A DNA stretch of 64,000 bases, from NCBI RefSeq assembly GCF_024585165.1, contig NZ_CP029008.1:2666001-2730000 (forward strand), in the 5' to 3' direction. Below, piece after piece: positions 19,335-29,402 of the stretch (the stretch's first letter is position 1; each line of letters opens with the position of its first letter). The notes below the pieces were generated by a model. The model worked only from the letters and a program-made list of their open reading frames with translations, searched no databases and was not told the origin of the DNA. The DNA is from Bradyrhizobium sp. WBOS07. Its GTDB lineage: Bacteria; Pseudomonadota; Alphaproteobacteria; Rhizobiales; Xanthobacteraceae. The translations under genes were made by a program, and so were the position numbers.

Positions 19335-19437
19335 GCGCAGGGAAGGCCGGGCGACCGGCATCACCTGTGGTCCACCCCGTGTGCATCTTCTGTCGCGCAC
19401 GGACTCGGGTGCCGCCGGCGCCCGGCCTTCCCTGCGC
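19335..19437. repeat. inverted repeat with GCAGGGAAGGCCGGGCG arms
   Basis: The left arm is at 19335-19353 (GCGCAGGGAAGGCCGGGCG). The right arm at about 19419-19437 is its reverse complement, and the arms enclose about 65 bp. From memory, this type of element is scattered in Bradyrhizobium chromosomes. Confidence 0.7.
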
Positions 19438-19563
19438 CCTCGTCTTTTGGGTGCGGCAAATGAAAGCAAAACTCGGGCGGGACGCGCCGCGAGAAGGCAA
19501 ACTCTTGCCAGCTTTTTGAAGGCTGTAACGGAGCGACGGCCAATCGGCGCCGCGGCGTACTGG

Positions 19564-19586
19564 ATGCCCCGGTCGAGCCGGGGCAT
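19564..19586. repeat. short palindrome ATGCCCCGG-N5-CCGGGGCAT
   Basis: The perfect 9-bp stem has a 5-nt loop and sits 18 bp beyond the GMC gene stop. A nearly identical copy, with the same preceding CGTACTGG, is at 21375-21397 beyond the parC stop. Both may serve as terminators for the minus-strand genes. Confidence 0.7.
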
Positions 19587-19604
19587 GACACCATCCCCGT
19601 GGCG

Positions 19605-21149
19605 CTACCGCATCATCATCCGCGCGATCGCCTCCCCGATCACCACCGTGGTGAAATGCGTATTGGCGCGGCAGTCGGACGGCATGATCGAGGCGTCGGC
19701 GACGCGCAGGCCGGAAATGCCCTTCACCGTGCCGTCGGGATTGACCACGCCATCGGCATCATCGACGCCGCTCATGCGGCAGCTGCCGGCGGCGTGCTGG
19801 ATGTCGCCGGTCTCCCGGCGCAGCACCGCGTCGAGCTCGTGGTCCGGCAGGCTGGCGGCCTGCGGCAGCGTCAGGTCGGTGTCGGCGAGCCGGATCCAGT
19901 CGGCGATGCCCGAAAGCGCCGGTTGCGACGTGATCACCGCGAGGCGCCTCACCGCATCCATCATGCGCAGCATGTCGCGGGGATCGGCCAGCATGTTCTC
20001 CTCGACGACGGGATCGATCGCGGCATCGGGCGAGGCCAATCTGAGCGTGCCGCGGGAATACGCGTTGAACAGCCCGGCGCCGATCGCGCCTGCTACCCCG
20101 ATGCCGCGATGATTGAAGGCGATCAGGATCATGTCGCGCTTGCCGCCAGCGGCGAGGCCCGAGGAATAGGTCACGCAGCAATTGGTATGGCGGGTGTCCG
20201 GATCGGTCGGCCGCAACTCCTCGCGGAGCTGGATCGTGGCGCGAAACAGCGGGTGATCGAAGAAGTGGCGGCCGACGGGCAGGTCACGCGCGACCGCAAT
20301 GCCCATCGCCTTCAACTCCTCGGCCGGTCCGATGCCCGAACGCAGCAGGATCGCCGGGCTGTGGATGGCGCCGGCGCACAGCACGATCTGGCGCGCGCCG
20401 ATCTCGTGGGTGCCCTGCCCCTCGCTATGAACGCGAACGCCGGTGGCGCGGCCGTCGCTGATCAGCACGCGATCGACCAGCGCATGGCCGCGAATCTCCA
20501 GATTGGCGCGGCCGCGCGCCGGCTCGAGATACCCCTCATTGGTGCTGATGCGGCGGCTGTCGCGGCTGTTGATGGGGTAGCAGGCAACGCCCTCGCCGTC
20601 CGGGCCGTTGAGATCGGCGCACCAGGGATAGCCGCTCGCCAGCGCCGCATCGCGCAAGCCGCGATCGATCGGTCCCCATGTCTCCAGCGGCGCGCGATAG
20701 ACCGGCAGCGGCCCGCCGCTTCCGTGGCCCTCGGCATCGCCGAACTCCAGGTCGTCCTCGATCACGGAGAACAGCGGCATCACCTCGCTGGCCGACCAGC
20801 CGGTGCAGCCATTGGCGGCCCATTCGTCGAAGGCGTCGGCCACGCCGCGGATCGCGATCTGGCCGTTCATCATCGACGAGCCGCCGAGCCCCTTGCCGCG
20901 CCAGTAGAAGCGCGCCTCCTGCCCGGCGACCCGGCGCGACAGCAGATCAGGCCATTGCCATTTCTCCTGGTACTCGCGCTTGTGGATGATCGGGATCGGG
21001 TTCGGCGTCCTCACCTCCCACGGCGCCTCGTCCGCGCGCCAGTCGCGGCCCGCCTCCAGCAACAGCACGCGCCGCGCGGGATCCTCCGACAGCCGCGCCG
21101 CAACCGCCGCACCGGCGGAGCCGCCGCCAACAACAATGACATCGTACAT
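19605..21149 (-). CDS. GMC-family FAD-dependent oxidoreductase (choline dehydrogenase-like)
   Basis: This glucose-methanol-choline oxidoreductase has an N-terminal FAD-binding motif VVVGGGSAGAAVAARLSED and GMC signature 1 around GKGLGGSSMMNG. GMC signature 2 (GAIHSPAILLRSGIG) and a C-terminal GSCRMSG ... ANTHFTTVVIGEAIA region are also present. I prefer the ATG at 21149 because GAGAAG lies 7 bp upstream; a start at 21167 would add six residues. It probably oxidises a small alcohol in the cytoplasm. No betaine-pathway partner genes are nearby, so a choline substrate is not supported. Confidence 0.9.
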   Translation of the reverse strand: MYDVIVVGGGSAGAAVAARLSEDPARRVLLLEAGRDWRADEAPWEVRTPNPIPIIHKREYQEKWQWPDLLSRRVAGQEARFYWRGKGLGGSSMMNGQIAIRGVADAFDEWAANGCTGWSASEVMPLFSVIEDDLEFGDAEGHGSGGPLPVYRAPLETWGPIDRGLRDAALASGYPWCADLNGPDGEGVACYPINSRDSRRISTNEGYLEPARGRANLEIRGHALVDRVLISDGRATGVRVHSEGQGTHEIGARQIVLCAGAIHSPAILLRSGIGPAEELKAMGIAVARDLPVGRHFFDHPLFRATIQLREELRPTDPDTRHTNCCVTYSSGLAAGGKRDMILIAFNHRGIGVAGAIGAGLFNAYSRGTLRLASPDAAIDPVVEENMLADPRDMLRMMDAVRRLAVITSQPALSGIADWIRLADTDLTLPQAASLPDHELDAVLRRETGDIQHAAGSCRMSGVDDADGVVNPDGTVKGISGLRVADASIMPSDCRANTHFTTVVIGEAIARMMMR

Positions 21150-21248
21150 CGCGCTACTTCTCGACATTCCAGAACACCGGCGTCGTGGACCGTATCAGAC
21201 GTCGCAGAGCGGCGGAATGCGAATTGGAGAGTGGTGCTGTCGCAGCCG

Positions 21249-21397
21249 GTCATTGCGAGCAATGACGGTGCGGGGACAAGTGTGCGCTACATTCGCGCTG
21301 TCATCGCTCGCGAAGGCGGGCGATCCAGTACTCCGAGGCGGTTGTGGCTCGATCGATCAGCCGCGACGTACTGGATGCCCCGGACAAGCCGGGGCAT
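21249..21397. repeat. composite intergenic repeat upstream of GMC gene / downstream of parC
   Basis: Three pieces are visible: GTCATTGC-GA-GCAATGAC at 21249-21266, a GATCCAGTACT / GTACTGGAT pair at about 21319 and 21368, and ATGCCCCGG-N5-CCGGGGCAT at 21375-21397. They belong to the same families as the copies at 10595-10681 and 19564-19586. Confidence 0.65.
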
Positions 21398-21430
21398 GAC
21401 ACCGATGTTGTGGCAACAGCGCGTCCTGCC

Positions 21431-23689
21431 CTACCCGATCACCTTGCCGAACTTGTTCGACTTCGGGAAACCCTTCGGCGGCAGGCGGCCGGCGTCGGCG
21501 CGGGTGCCCTGCCACTCGGCGAGCTCCTTCATGGTCGCGGAGAATTCGCGGCCCGCGGAATCCTTCCAGGTCAGGCCGGCCTTGGCCTCGAACACGGTCA
21601 CGTCCGAGAGGCCGCCGTCCTTGTACTTCTGCAGGCGCACGCCGCGGCCGCGCGCCATTTCCGGCACCTGGTCGAGCGGGAAGATGAGCATCTTGCGGTT
21701 CTCGCCGATCACCGCGACGGTGTCGCCGACCACTTCGGTGATCGCGCGCGCCTCGTTCGGCATGTCGACGTTGAGGACCTGCTTGCCCTTCTTGGTGGTG
21801 CCGACGCAATCGTCCTCGTTGACGACGAAGCCCTGGCCCTCGTGGCTGGCGACCAGGAATTTGCGTCCGCCCTTGTTGACGAACAGCGCAACCGGCGCCG
21901 CCTCCTGCTTGAGGTCGATGAACAGGCGGATCGGCTCGCCGTGACCGCGCCCGCCCGGCAGCTTGGCGACGTCGAGCGTGTAGAACTTGCCGTTGGTGGC
22001 GAGCAGCAAGAGCTTGGAGGTCGTCTCGGCGAAGAAGGCGAAGCCGAGCTTGTCGTCCTGCTTGAAGGCGAGCCCCGAGAGATCCTCGACATGGCCCTTC
22101 ATGGTACGGATCCAGCCCTTGTCGGAGACGACGACGGTCACCGGCTCGCGCTCGACAAAGGCCTCCTCGATCGCGGCGAGATCGTGCTCGGGCGCGTCGG
22201 CAAAGGTGGTGCGGCGCTTGCCGAGCGGCGTCTTCGGCCCGAACATGTCGCGGACCTTGCCGACCTGCTCGCCAACCTTCTTCCACTGCTCCGCCTCGGA
22301 AGCCAGCACCGCGTTGATGCCCTTGAGCTCGGCACGGAGGTTCTTGTCCTCGGTGCGGATCTCCATCTCCTCAAGCTTGCGCAAGGAGCGCAGGCGCATG
22401 TTGAGGATGGCTTCGGCCTGCACCTCGGTGAGCTTGAACGCCTTCATCAGCGCCGGCTTCGGCTCGTCCTCGGTGCGGATGATCTTGATCACCTTGTCGA
22501 TGTTCAGATAGGCGATCAGGAAGCCGCCGAGGACTTCCAGCCGGTGCTCGATCTGCGCCTTGCGGTAGTTGCTGCGGCGGATCAGGACGTCGCGCAGATG
22601 GTCGAGCCATTCGCGCAAGGCCTCGGCAAGGCCCACGACCCTGGGCACCTTGCCCTTGATCAGCACGTTGAGGTTCAGCGGAATCTTGTTTTCGAGCTCG
22701 GTCAGCCGGAACAGCGATTCCATCATCAGCGCGGGATCGACGTTCTTCGACTTCGGCTCGATCACGATGCGGACGTCTTCGGCCGATTCGTCCCTGATGT
22801 CGCCGACCAGCGGCAGCTTCTTCTGGTCGAGCAGCTCGGCCACCTTCTCGATCAGCCGCGACTTCTGCACCAGGAAGGGAATCTCGGTGACGACGACGAC
22901 CCAGGTGCCGCGCGCGCCCTCCTCCTGCGACCAGCGTGCACGAACGCGGAACGAGCCGCGCCCCGTCGTATAAGCCTCCGCGATCGCCTGCTTGGAATCG
23001 ACGATGATGCCGCCGGTCGGGAAGTCCGGGCCCTTCACCCACTTCAAAAGCGCCTTGGACTTCGCGTCGGGCTTCTCGATCAGGTGCAGTGCGGCGTCGC
23101 AGAGCTCGGCGGCGTTGTGCGGCGGGATCGAGGTCGCCATGCCGACCGCGATGCCCTGCGCGCCGTTGGCGAGCAGGTTCGGGAAGCCGCCGGGCAGCAC
23201 GACCGGCTCCTTCGACTGGCCGTCGTAATTGGCGCGGAATTCGACGCCGTCCTCGTCGATGCCCTCGAGCAGAAGCCGCGCGACGTCGGTCATGCGCGCT
23301 TCGGTGTAGCGGTAGGCGGCCGGATTATCGCCGTCGATGTTGCCGAAATTGCCCTGGCCGTCGACCAGCGGGTAGCGCGAGGAGAAATCCTGCGCGAGGC
23401 GCACCATGGCGTCGTAGATCGCTTGGTCGCCGTGCGGATGGAACGAGCCCATCACGTCGCCGACGATCTTGGCGGATTTCTTGAAGGCGGTGCCGGGGTC
23501 GAGCCTGAGCAGGCGCATGCCGTAGAGGATGCGGCGATGGACCGGCTTCAGGCCGTCGCGCGCGTCCGGCAGCGCGCGGTGCATGATGGTGGAGAGCGCA
23601 TAGGCGAGATAGCGCTCTTCCAGCGCTTCACGCAGCGGCACCTCGTGAATTTCGGCCGGTTCTTCCGGCGGAACGATTCGTTTTCCCAT
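21431..23689 (-). CDS. parC: DNA topoisomerase IV subunit A
   Basis: The 752-residue type IIA topoisomerase A subunit cuts and rejoins DNA to decatenate chromosomes with ParE. The N-terminal region has [20 protein letters not shown] and the catalytic Tyr in [15 protein letters not shown]. The quinolone-determining region ([14 protein letters not shown]) is present, and a C-terminal beta-pinwheel repeat region follows ([20 protein letters not shown]). The length and lack of the GyrA-box-rich tail favour ParC. It is the downstream gene of the recO-parC side of the housekeeping block. Confidence 0.95.
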   Translation of the reverse strand: MGKRIVPPEEPAEIHEVPLREALEERYLAYALSTIMHRALPDARDGLKPVHRRILYGMRLLRLDPGTAFKKSAKIVGDVMGSFHPHGDQAIYDAMVRLAQDFSSRYPLVDGQGNFGNIDGDNPAAYRYTEARMTDVARLLLEGIDEDGVEFRANYDGQSKEPVVLPGGFPNLLANGAQGIAVGMATSIPPHNAAELCDAALHLIEKPDAKSKALLKWVKGPDFPTGGIIVDSKQAIAEAYTTGRGSFRVRARWSQEEGARGTWVVVVTEIPFLVQKSRLIEKVAELLDQKKLPLVGDIRDESAEDVRIVIEPKSKNVDPALMMESLFRLTELENKIPLNLNVLIKGKVPRVVGLAEALREWLDHLRDVLIRRSNYRKAQIEHRLEVLGGFLIAYLNIDKVIKIIRTEDEPKPALMKAFKLTEVQAEAILNMRLRSLRKLEEMEIRTEDKNLRAELKGINAVLASEAEQWKKVGEQVGKVRDMFGPKTPLGKRRTTFADAPEHDLAAIEEAFVEREPVTVVVSDKGWIRTMKGHVEDLSGLAFKQDDKLGFAFFAETTSKLLLLATNGKFYTLDVAKLPGGRGHGEPIRLFIDLKQEAAPVALFVNKGGRKFLVASHEGQGFVVNEDDCVGTTKKGKQVLNVDMPNEARAITEVVGDTVAVIGENRKMLIFPLDQVPEMARGRGVRLQKYKDGGLSDVTVFEAKAGLTWKDSAGREFSATMKELAEWQGTRADAGRLPPKGFPKSNKFGKVIG

Positions 23690-23749
23690 TCCGCCCGGTT
23701 AAACCGTGGAAGGGAATCGGGCAAGGATGGATTGGTTCCCTGTGGGGCG

Positions 23750-24037
23750 CTAGTGCCCTGCCCAGCCGGCCGTCACGGTCTGGGTCTTGTCCTTAGTCTT
23801 GTCTTGGGCCGGCGCCGGTGCATTGGCCAGACAGCGCCGGGCGGTCTCGATTTCAGCCTCCGTCGCCCCCTTCGACCGCGCCCATGCCTCTGCGGCAGCA
23901 GCGGAATATTTGGCCACATAGTACCGCACGACGGTGCAGGACGCCCGGCGAAACACGCCGGGTTGCGGCTCGCCGGCCCATGCTTCGGGCGCGAACGCGA
24001 GCAGCGCCGCGGAAAAGGCGAATCCCCTGATCAACAT
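23750..24037 (-). CDS. small secreted protein of unknown function
   Basis: The 95-residue protein begins with a Sec signal peptide (MLIRGFAFSAALLAFAPEAWA, cleavage near residue 21). The mature part has two cysteines, in ASCTVVRYYVAKYSAAAAEAW and ARRCLANAP, that could form a disulfide. It is probably periplasmic. It lies between recO and parC on the same strand. No family is recognised. Confidence 0.7.
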   Translation of the reverse strand: MLIRGFAFSAALLAFAPEAWAGEPQPGVFRRASCTVVRYYVAKYSAAAAEAWARSKGATEAEIETARRCLANAPAPAQDKTKDKTQTVTAGWAGH

Positions 24038-24138
24038 TTGGGCTGTCCCCGTTGTGGAACCTCAGGGGCGAACTCGATGGTCCCGATTTCGTTCCCAAGG
24101 AACTCTCCATGAGAGAACAAGGCAGAGTCCCGTTCTGC

Positions 24139-24891
24139 TCATGGCGCGGGAATCGCGGCCCGTGCCTGTTGCCGGATCAGGGCGTTGATGAAGCCCGCGC
24201 GTGCGTCGGAATGGCCCTGCCCCCGCGGCTCCAGCACGTGACGCAGCAGGAACAGGCCGGTGAGCCGAAAGCCGTCCTGGAGGTCCTGCTCGGTCAGGTC
24301 GCTGGCGGTTTCGCCCTGGCGCAGGAACGGCGGCAGGCGCAGCAGGCGGTCACGCCAGGGCTCGCCGGCGCTGCGCGACACCGCGCCGCCGGATTTCGGC
24401 GAGACGTAGATCAGCTCGGCGGTCTCGCCGGTCACCGCACAGTTTTCCAGCGCCAGCCCGAAGCCGAGCTCGGCGAGCATTGCCAGCTCGAAATGGATGA
24501 GGTGCACGGCCGCCCCCCCGATGTCCTCGAAATCGTCGAGCGCATGCTCGAGCAGGGCAAAGATCTCCTCGTGCGGATCGCGCTCCGGCAGCAGTCGCGC
24601 GATCGAGGCGAGATGGGTGACGCCGTAGACGCCGTGGGACGATCCGAGCAACGTGGCCGCGCGCAGCTTCAGGCCTTCGATCGTATAAGTGCCGAGATGC
24701 TCGTCGAGCCGCGCCCGCCAGACCGCGCTGACACTGTTCCCCGGCTGCAGCAGCGGCCGCAGCCGCGAGCTGGCGCCGCCGCGCACGAGGCCGAGATGCC
24801 TTCCGTGCGCGCGCGTCAGCAGCTCGACGATGGCGCTGGATTCGCCATGCCGCCGCACCCCGAGCACGATGCCTTCGTCGGTCCATTCCAT
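24139..24891 (-). CDS. recO: DNA repair protein RecO
   Basis: The 250-residue RecO helps RecR load RecA at gaps by displacing SSB. The N-terminal OB fold starts [20 protein letters not shown] and continues with [17 protein letters not shown]. The helical C-terminal domain contains [22 protein letters not shown], matching the family. Zinc-finger cysteines found in some RecO proteins are absent. It follows era in the conserved order lepB-rnc-era-recO. Confidence 0.93.
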   Translation of the reverse strand: MEWTDEGIVLGVRRHGESSAIVELLTRAHGRHLGLVRGGASSRLRPLLQPGNSVSAVWRARLDEHLGTYTIEGLKLRAATLLGSSHGVYGVTHLASIARLLPERDPHEEIFALLEHALDDFEDIGGAAVHLIHFELAMLAELGFGLALENCAVTGETAELIYVSPKSGGAVSRSAGEPWRDRLLRLPPFLRQGETASDLTEQDLQDGFRLTGLFLLRHVLEPRGQGHSDARAGFINALIRQQARAAIPAP

Positions 24892-24920
24892 GGGGTCAAG
24901 TGTAGCCCATTTCGAGCCGT

Positions 24921-25012
24921 CGTAGGGTGGGCAAAGCGAAGCGTGCCCACGGATTTGATCGACGGCGCGAGACGGTGGGCACGGCGCGCGAAGAGCGCGC
25001 CTTTGCCTACCC
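24921..25012. repeat. intergenic inverted repeat (GTAGGGTGGGCAAAG family)
   Basis: The left half reads CGTAGGGTGGGCAAAG... GCGTGCCCAC and the right half GGTGGGCACGG ... CCTTTGCCTACCC. The halves pair to form a long hairpin of about 90 bp between recO and the small membrane-protein gene. Confidence 0.75.
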
Positions 25013-25038
25013 GACGCACTACGGCATCGTGCAAGACG

Positions 25039-25419
25039 CTACGCGTTGAACCAGCCCTGCGCGTCGCCGGTGAAGGAGAAATACAGGCCCATCGTGGTCA
25101 GCGCGCAGGACACGATCTCGATGGCGCTGTCGAGCTCGAGGCCCTTCGCGCCGATGATCTGGCCGAGCGAGATCACCGACAGCACGAGCGCTGCTGCCAG
25201 CACCCAGCGCGGCCAGTTCCTGCGCTCACGCGCGGCCAGCCGGACGAAATAGAGCAGGAGCAGGATCATGCCGCCGGCGAGCAGGGTCCCCGTCATGATC
25301 ATCTGCTCGGTCATCTCGGCATTGGGCGTGCGGTCCTGCACCGCCACCGACAAGGCGTCCAGCATCAACGATGCATAGAGCAGCGCTTCGAAGCGCCTGA
25401 CGTTGCTGGGCACGCTCAT
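25039..25419 (-). CDS. small membrane protein of unknown function
   Basis: The 126-residue protein has about three to four hydrophobic segments: residues 10-30, 42-60, 70-90 and 97-115 (MILLLLYFVRLAA, WVLAAALVLSVISLGQIIGA). It probably sits in the inner membrane. It lies 21 bp downstream of era on the same strand, so it may share that transcript. No named family is recognised. Confidence 0.7.
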   Translation of the reverse strand: MSVPSNVRRFEALLYASLMLDALSVAVQDRTPNAEMTEQMIMTGTLLAGGMILLLLYFVRLAARERRNWPRWVLAAALVLSVISLGQIIGAKGLELDSAIEIVSCALTTMGLYFSFTGDAQGWFNA

Positions 25420-25440
25420 CGGATACCGATCTGTTCTTGG

Positions 25441-26367
25441 TTATTCTCTCGGAAAGTCCAGACCCATCTCGCGGTAGCGATCGGGATCGTCGCCCCAATT
25501 CTCGCGCACCTTGACGAACAGGAACAGATGCACCGGCACGTCCAGGATCTGCATCAGCTCCTTCCGGGAGTCCGCGCCGATCGACTTGATGGTGGCGCCG
25601 CCCTTGCCGAGCACGATCTTGCGCTGACTTTCGCGCTCGACGAAGATCGTCTGCTCGATGCGCACCGACTTGTCCTTGCGCTCCTCCCACTTATCGGTCT
25701 CGACCGTGGACTGGTAGGGCAATTCCTGGTGCAGCTTCTGATAGATCTTCTCGCGCGTGATCTCGGCCGCCAGCTGCCGCATCGGCGCGTCCGACATCTG
25801 GTCCTCCGGATAGAGGAACGGACCCGGCGGCACCATCTCGGCGAGCGTCCTGCGGAGATCATCGACGCCGTCGCCGGAGATCGCCGCGATCATGAAGGTG
25901 CGCGCGAACTTCATGCGCTCGTTGGCGGCCTGCGCCAGCGCCAGCAGCTTCTCGCGCTGGACCAGGTCGACCTTGTTGATGACCAAAATCTTCTCGTGAT
26001 TGACGCTGGCAGCCTTGGTGAGGATCGCCTCGGCCTCCTCGTCGATGCCGGTCTTGGCATCGAGCAGCACGCAGACGAGATCGGCGTCATGCGCCCCGCT
26101 CCAGGCGGTCGAGACCATGGCGCGGTCGAGCCGCCGCTTCGGCAGGAAGATGCCGGGCGTGTCGACCAGGATGATCTGCGCGTTGTTCTCGATCACGATG
26201 CCGCGGATCAGCGCGCGCGTGGTCTGCACCTTGCGCGAGACGATCGTAACCTTGGCGCCGACCAGCGCATTGACCAGCGTGGACTTGCCGACGTTCGGCG
26301 CGCCGATCAGCGCGACGAAGCCGCAGCGCGTCGCAACGGGCGCCTCGCCGCTTGCTTCAGCCGTCAT
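25441..26367 (-). CDS. era: GTPase Era
   Basis: The 308-residue Ras-like GTPase binds the 3' end of 16S rRNA during 30S assembly. G1 GAPNVGKST lies near residues 22-30, G3 is DTPG, and G4 is NKVD. A C-terminal KH domain contains the GKGGATIKSIG loop, at the usual distance for Era. Its start overlaps the end of rnc by 11 bp, so the two are translated together. Confidence 0.97.
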   Translation of the reverse strand: MTAEASGEAPVATRCGFVALIGAPNVGKSTLVNALVGAKVTIVSRKVQTTRALIRGIVIENNAQIILVDTPGIFLPKRRLDRAMVSTAWSGAHDADLVCVLLDAKTGIDEEAEAILTKAASVNHEKILVINKVDLVQREKLLALAQAANERMKFARTFMIAAISGDGVDDLRRTLAEMVPPGPFLYPEDQMSDAPMRQLAAEITREKIYQKLHQELPYQSTVETDKWEERKDKSVRIEQTIFVERESQRKIVLGKGGATIKSIGADSRKELMQILDVPVHLFLFVKVRENWGDDPDRYREMGLDFPRE

Positions 26368-27178
26368 TGCTGCCGCCGACGCCTTCGCGTTCGATCATCA
26401 CCGAAGCTGCCACCTTTTCTGCCGCGCGCTTGCTGCCGCCCACGCCCTCGGCCGGCGCGAGGCCCGGCAGGTCGACGGCGACGCGGAACTGCGGATCGTG
26501 ATGCGGGCCGGTGCGCTCGACCTCGCGGTAAACCGGCGTCGGCAGTCCCTTGCCTTGCGCCCATTCCTGCAGCACGGTCTTGGGATCGCGTAAGGGACGG
26601 CGCGGCTTGTGCATGCGCTCGGTCCAGTTGCGCCTGACGAACTCGGACGCCGCTGCGTAGCCCCCGTCGAGAAAGACGGCGCCGATCACGGCCTCGCAGA
26701 TGTCGCCGAGGATCGATTTGCGCAGCCGGGCATCGGCGCTGGAGCCGACCGAGCCGAGCTTGATGTCGTCGAGCAGGCCGAGCGACTTGGCGACGTCGGC
26801 GCAGCTTTCCTTGCGCACGAGCTCGGCAAGGCGCTTGGAGAGCTCGCCCTCGTCGGCGTTCGGGAAGGCGTGATAGAGCATGTCGGAGACGACGAGCCCG
26901 AGCACGTGGTCGCCGAGGAATTCCAGGCGCTGGTAGCTGTCGCCGCGCTTGCGCCCGGACTTCAACGCCGAAACATGCGTGATCGCCTGCATCAGCATGT
27001 TCGGATCGGTGAAGCTGTGGCCGATGCGCGCCTCGAGCGCCGCATTCGCATCGGTGCCCTTGGCCTTGCGGCTGCGTGTCCGCTTCTTCTTGGCAGGCGT
27101 CTTCGCTGCAGCTTCGCCCTCAGGAGCGGCTTGCGCCTCGGCCGGTTGGATCGGGATGTCCTTGGCTTCGTCTTTCAT
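26357..27178 (-). CDS. rnc: ribonuclease III
   Basis: The 273-residue double-strand-specific RNase processes rRNA precursors. The catalytic domain has the signature YQRLEFLGDHVLGLV, and the second metal site is near GDICEAVIGAVFLDGGY. A C-terminal dsRNA-binding domain follows. An unusual Lys/Ala-rich N-terminal extension of about 45 residues precedes the catalytic domain. I chose the ATG at 27178, which overlaps the lepB TGA as ATGA, instead of the longer start at 27217. Confidence 0.95.
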   Translation of the reverse strand: MKDEAKDIPIQPAEAQAAPEGEAAAKTPAKKKRTRSRKAKGTDANAALEARIGHSFTDPNMLMQAITHVSALKSGRKRGDSYQRLEFLGDHVLGLVVSDMLYHAFPNADEGELSKRLAELVRKESCADVAKSLGLLDDIKLGSVGSSADARLRKSILGDICEAVIGAVFLDGGYAAASEFVRRNWTERMHKPRRPLRDPKTVLQEWAQGKGLPTPVYREVERTGPHHDPQFRVAVDLPGLAPAEGVGGSKRAAEKVAASVMIEREGVGGSNDG

Positions 27179-27939
27179 CGGACGATTTTGAAGAAGCGAT
27201 TCCAGCGTACTGCCCACGGCCAGCGCCAGAACATCCAGGCATGCTCGCCTTCGGCGATGGAGAAGAAGATCATCTGGGCGCGGCCGATCAGATTTTCCTT
27301 CGGCACATAGCCGACCTGGCCGAGAAAGCGGCTATCGGTGGAGTTGTCGCGGTTGTCGCCCATCATGAAGAAATGGCCTGACGGCACGGTGTAGACGTTG
27401 GTGTTGTCGACGTAGCCGTTGTCGGCGCAGTCGAGCGTCTCATAGGACACGCCGTTCGGCAGCGTTTCCTTCCAGCGCTTCACCCGGGAGATGCCACCGC
27501 CCTCCGAGCCGCAGGGCTCCTCGCCAATATATTCGCTCATCCGCTGCCGCTCGACCGGCGTGTCGTTGATGTAGAGCAGCCCGTCCCGCATCTGGATGCG
27601 GTCGCCGGGCAGGCCGATCACGCGCTTGATGTAATCGGTGGAATCGTCCTTGGGCAGGCGAAACACGACGATGTCGCCGCGGTCCGGGTCCGAGCCCCAG
27701 ATCCGCCCAGAGAACAGCGGCGGCGAGAACGGAATCGAATAATGGCTGTAGCCGTAGGAATATTTCGAGACGAACAGATAGTCGCCGACCAGCAGCGTCG
27801 CCTTCATCGAGCCGGACGGGATGTTGAAGGGTTGGAACAGGAAGGTTCGGATCACCAGCGCGATCAGGAGAGCGTGGATCACGACCCGGATCGTTTCGCC
27901 GACGCCGCTCTCAGTTTTCGTTCCCGAAGTCACGCTCAT
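27175..27939 (-). CDS. lepB: signal peptidase I
   Basis: The 254-residue inner-membrane serine-lysine protease removes Sec signal peptides. The catalytic Ser is in NIPSGSMKATL, and the general-base Lys is in DSTDYIKRVIGLPGD. The conserved GDNRDNSTDSRF box is present, with one N-terminal membrane anchor. It is followed without a gap by rnc and era, a conserved alpha-proteobacterial arrangement. About 250 bp separates it from acpS, so it may have its own promoter there. Confidence 0.96.
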   Translation of the reverse strand: MSVTSGTKTESGVGETIRVVIHALLIALVIRTFLFQPFNIPSGSMKATLLVGDYLFVSKYSYGYSHYSIPFSPPLFSGRIWGSDPDRGDIVVFRLPKDDSTDYIKRVIGLPGDRIQMRDGLLYINDTPVERQRMSEYIGEEPCGSEGGGISRVKRWKETLPNGVSYETLDCADNGYVDNTNVYTVPSGHFFMMGDNRDNSTDSRFLGQVGYVPKENLIGRAQMIFFSIAEGEHAWMFWRWPWAVRWNRFFKIVR

Positions 27940-28188
27940 TGCTCTCTCAATTCCGGCCGGCGATCACAGAGCGCCCTCCTCCCGCGAACAGCCCACCGGT
28001 TCGCGGCGCAAGGAGATTGTCCTGATTCTGACAGTGAGGGCCAATTCCGGCGTAAAGCCGAACTCGCCCAGGCTGATTTGCGTCCGCGGACTTTTAGACG
28101 GTTGTCGGAGGCCACGCAATCAAGGATCGCATCAAAACAGGATAAGATATTGATTTACAACGAAAATCGTAAAATCAACGACGCCGCG

Positions 28189-28608
28189 TCAGGGTTTCGG
28201 CAGCGGCACGGCGGAAATGATGACGAAGGCCTGCGCCAGCGGCCAGTCGTCGGTGATCGACACGTCGATCCGGGCCTCGAAGCCATCAGGCGTCAGGGCC
28301 TGGAGCCGGGCCAGGGCGCCGCCGGTCAGCTGCATGGTCGGCCGCCCGCCCGGCAGGTTGACCACCCCCATGTCGCGCCACCAGACGCCGCGCCGGATCC
28401 CGGTGCCGAGCGCCTTGGAGCAGGCCTCCTTGGCGGCGAAGCGCTTGGCGTAGGTCGCCACCACCATCTTCTCGTTCTTGGCGCGGCGCTCCGCCTTGGC
28501 CCGCTCCGCCGCGGTGAAGACGCGGTCGAGGAAGCGCTCGCCATGGCGCTCGATCACCTTGGCGACGCGGGTGATGTCGATCAGGTCGGAGCCGATGCCG
28601 ATGATCAT
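28189..28608 (-). CDS. acpS: holo-[acyl-carrier-protein] synthase
   Basis: The 139-residue AcpS transfers the phosphopantetheine arm of CoA to acyl carrier protein. The N-terminal motif [14 protein letters not shown] holds the first metal Asp, and [16 protein letters not shown] carries the Glu/Lys pair. Its ATG overlaps the pdxJ stop (ATGA). The spacer between it and lepB has T-rich stretches but no clear terminator. Confidence 0.96.
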   Translation of the reverse strand: MIIGIGSDLIDITRVAKVIERHGERFLDRVFTAAERAKAERRAKNEKMVVATYAKRFAAKEACSKALGTGIRRGVWWRDMGVVNLPGGRPTMQLTGGALARLQALTPDGFEARIDVSITDDWPLAQAFVIISAVPLPKP

Positions 28609-29369
28609 GCCCGGCTCCGGCCGCGGTCCATGGCCGCGCGCATGCGGCGCACCGTCTCGGCCAGCCCCACGAACAGCGCTTCGCCGATCATGTAATAGCC
28701 GATGTTGAGCTCCATGATCTCAGGCAGGGCCGCGATCGTCTCCGCGGTCGCGTAGTCGAGCCCGTGCCCGGCGTGGACCTCGAGCCCTGCGGCCTTGGCC
28801 AGCTTCACGCCCGCCACGATCCGATGCCATTCGGCCTCGGCCTTGGCGCTGCGGCCGTCGACCATTGCGTCGCACCAGGCGCCGGTGTGGATCTCGATCA
28901 CGGGCGCGCGCAGCTGCGCCGCCATCTCGATCTGGGCGGGATCGGCGGCGATGAACAGCGAGACCCGGATGCCGGCATCGCTCAGCCGCGCGATATTGGG
29001 CGCGAGCGCGTTGCGCTGGCCGACCACATCCAGCCCGCCTTCGGTGGTCACCTCCTGCCGGCGCTCCGGCACCAGGCACACCGCATGCGGCCTGGTCGCG
29101 AGCGAGATGCGCATCATGTCGTCGGTCGCCGCCATCTCGAAATTGAGCGGCTTGGAGATCTCGGCCTTCAGCCGCGCCATGTCCTCGTCGCGGATGTGCC
29201 GGCGGTCCTCGCGCAAATGGGCGGTGATGCCGTCGGCGCCGGCCTCAATCGCCAGCAGCGCCGCCCGCACCGGATCGGGATGGCGGCCGCCGCGCGCGTT
29301 GCGCACGGTTGCGACGTGATCGATATTGACACCGAGGCGAAGCTTCGAAGCGGGCATTTCAGGACTCAC
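28605..29369 (-). CDS. pdxJ: pyridoxine 5'-phosphate synthase
   Basis: The 254-residue TIM-barrel enzyme joins 1-deoxyxylulose 5-phosphate and aminoacetone 3-phosphate to make pyridoxine phosphate. The family N-terminus [19 protein letters not shown] is present, together with [18 protein letters not shown] and the C-terminal HAGHGLDYA and [14 protein letters not shown]. An internal ATG at 29357 is an alternative start. It is coupled to acpS by ATGA. Confidence 0.96.
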   Translation of the reverse strand: MSPEMPASKLRLGVNIDHVATVRNARGGRHPDPVRAALLAIEAGADGITAHLREDRRHIRDEDMARLKAEISKPLNFEMAATDDMMRISLATRPHAVCLVPERRQEVTTEGGLDVVGQRNALAPNIARLSDAGIRVSLFIAADPAQIEMAAQLRAPVIEIHTGAWCDAMVDGRSAKAEAEWHRIVAGVKLAKAAGLEVHAGHGLDYATAETIAALPEIMELNIGYYMIGEALFVGLAETVRRMRAAMDRGRSRA

Positions 29370-29402
29370 GAAATCGGAGGGAACGGCGCATGCGAGATGC
29401 GC

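Larger units (their letters stand above)
18833..19604. other. long non-coding spacer with repeat remnants
   Basis: I see no credible gene between the SDR hairpin and the GMC oxidoreductase stop. Short open frames exist on both strands but have no start-site support and no recognisable product. The right half is occupied by the repeat units at 19335-19437 and 19564-19586, and the segment at about 19070-19330 looks like part of the same dispersed element. Confidence 0.5.

Noticed and set aside
19599..21944. 781-residue plus-strand ORF
   Set aside because: It is antisense to the GMC oxidoreductase and the end of parC, with no family motif.
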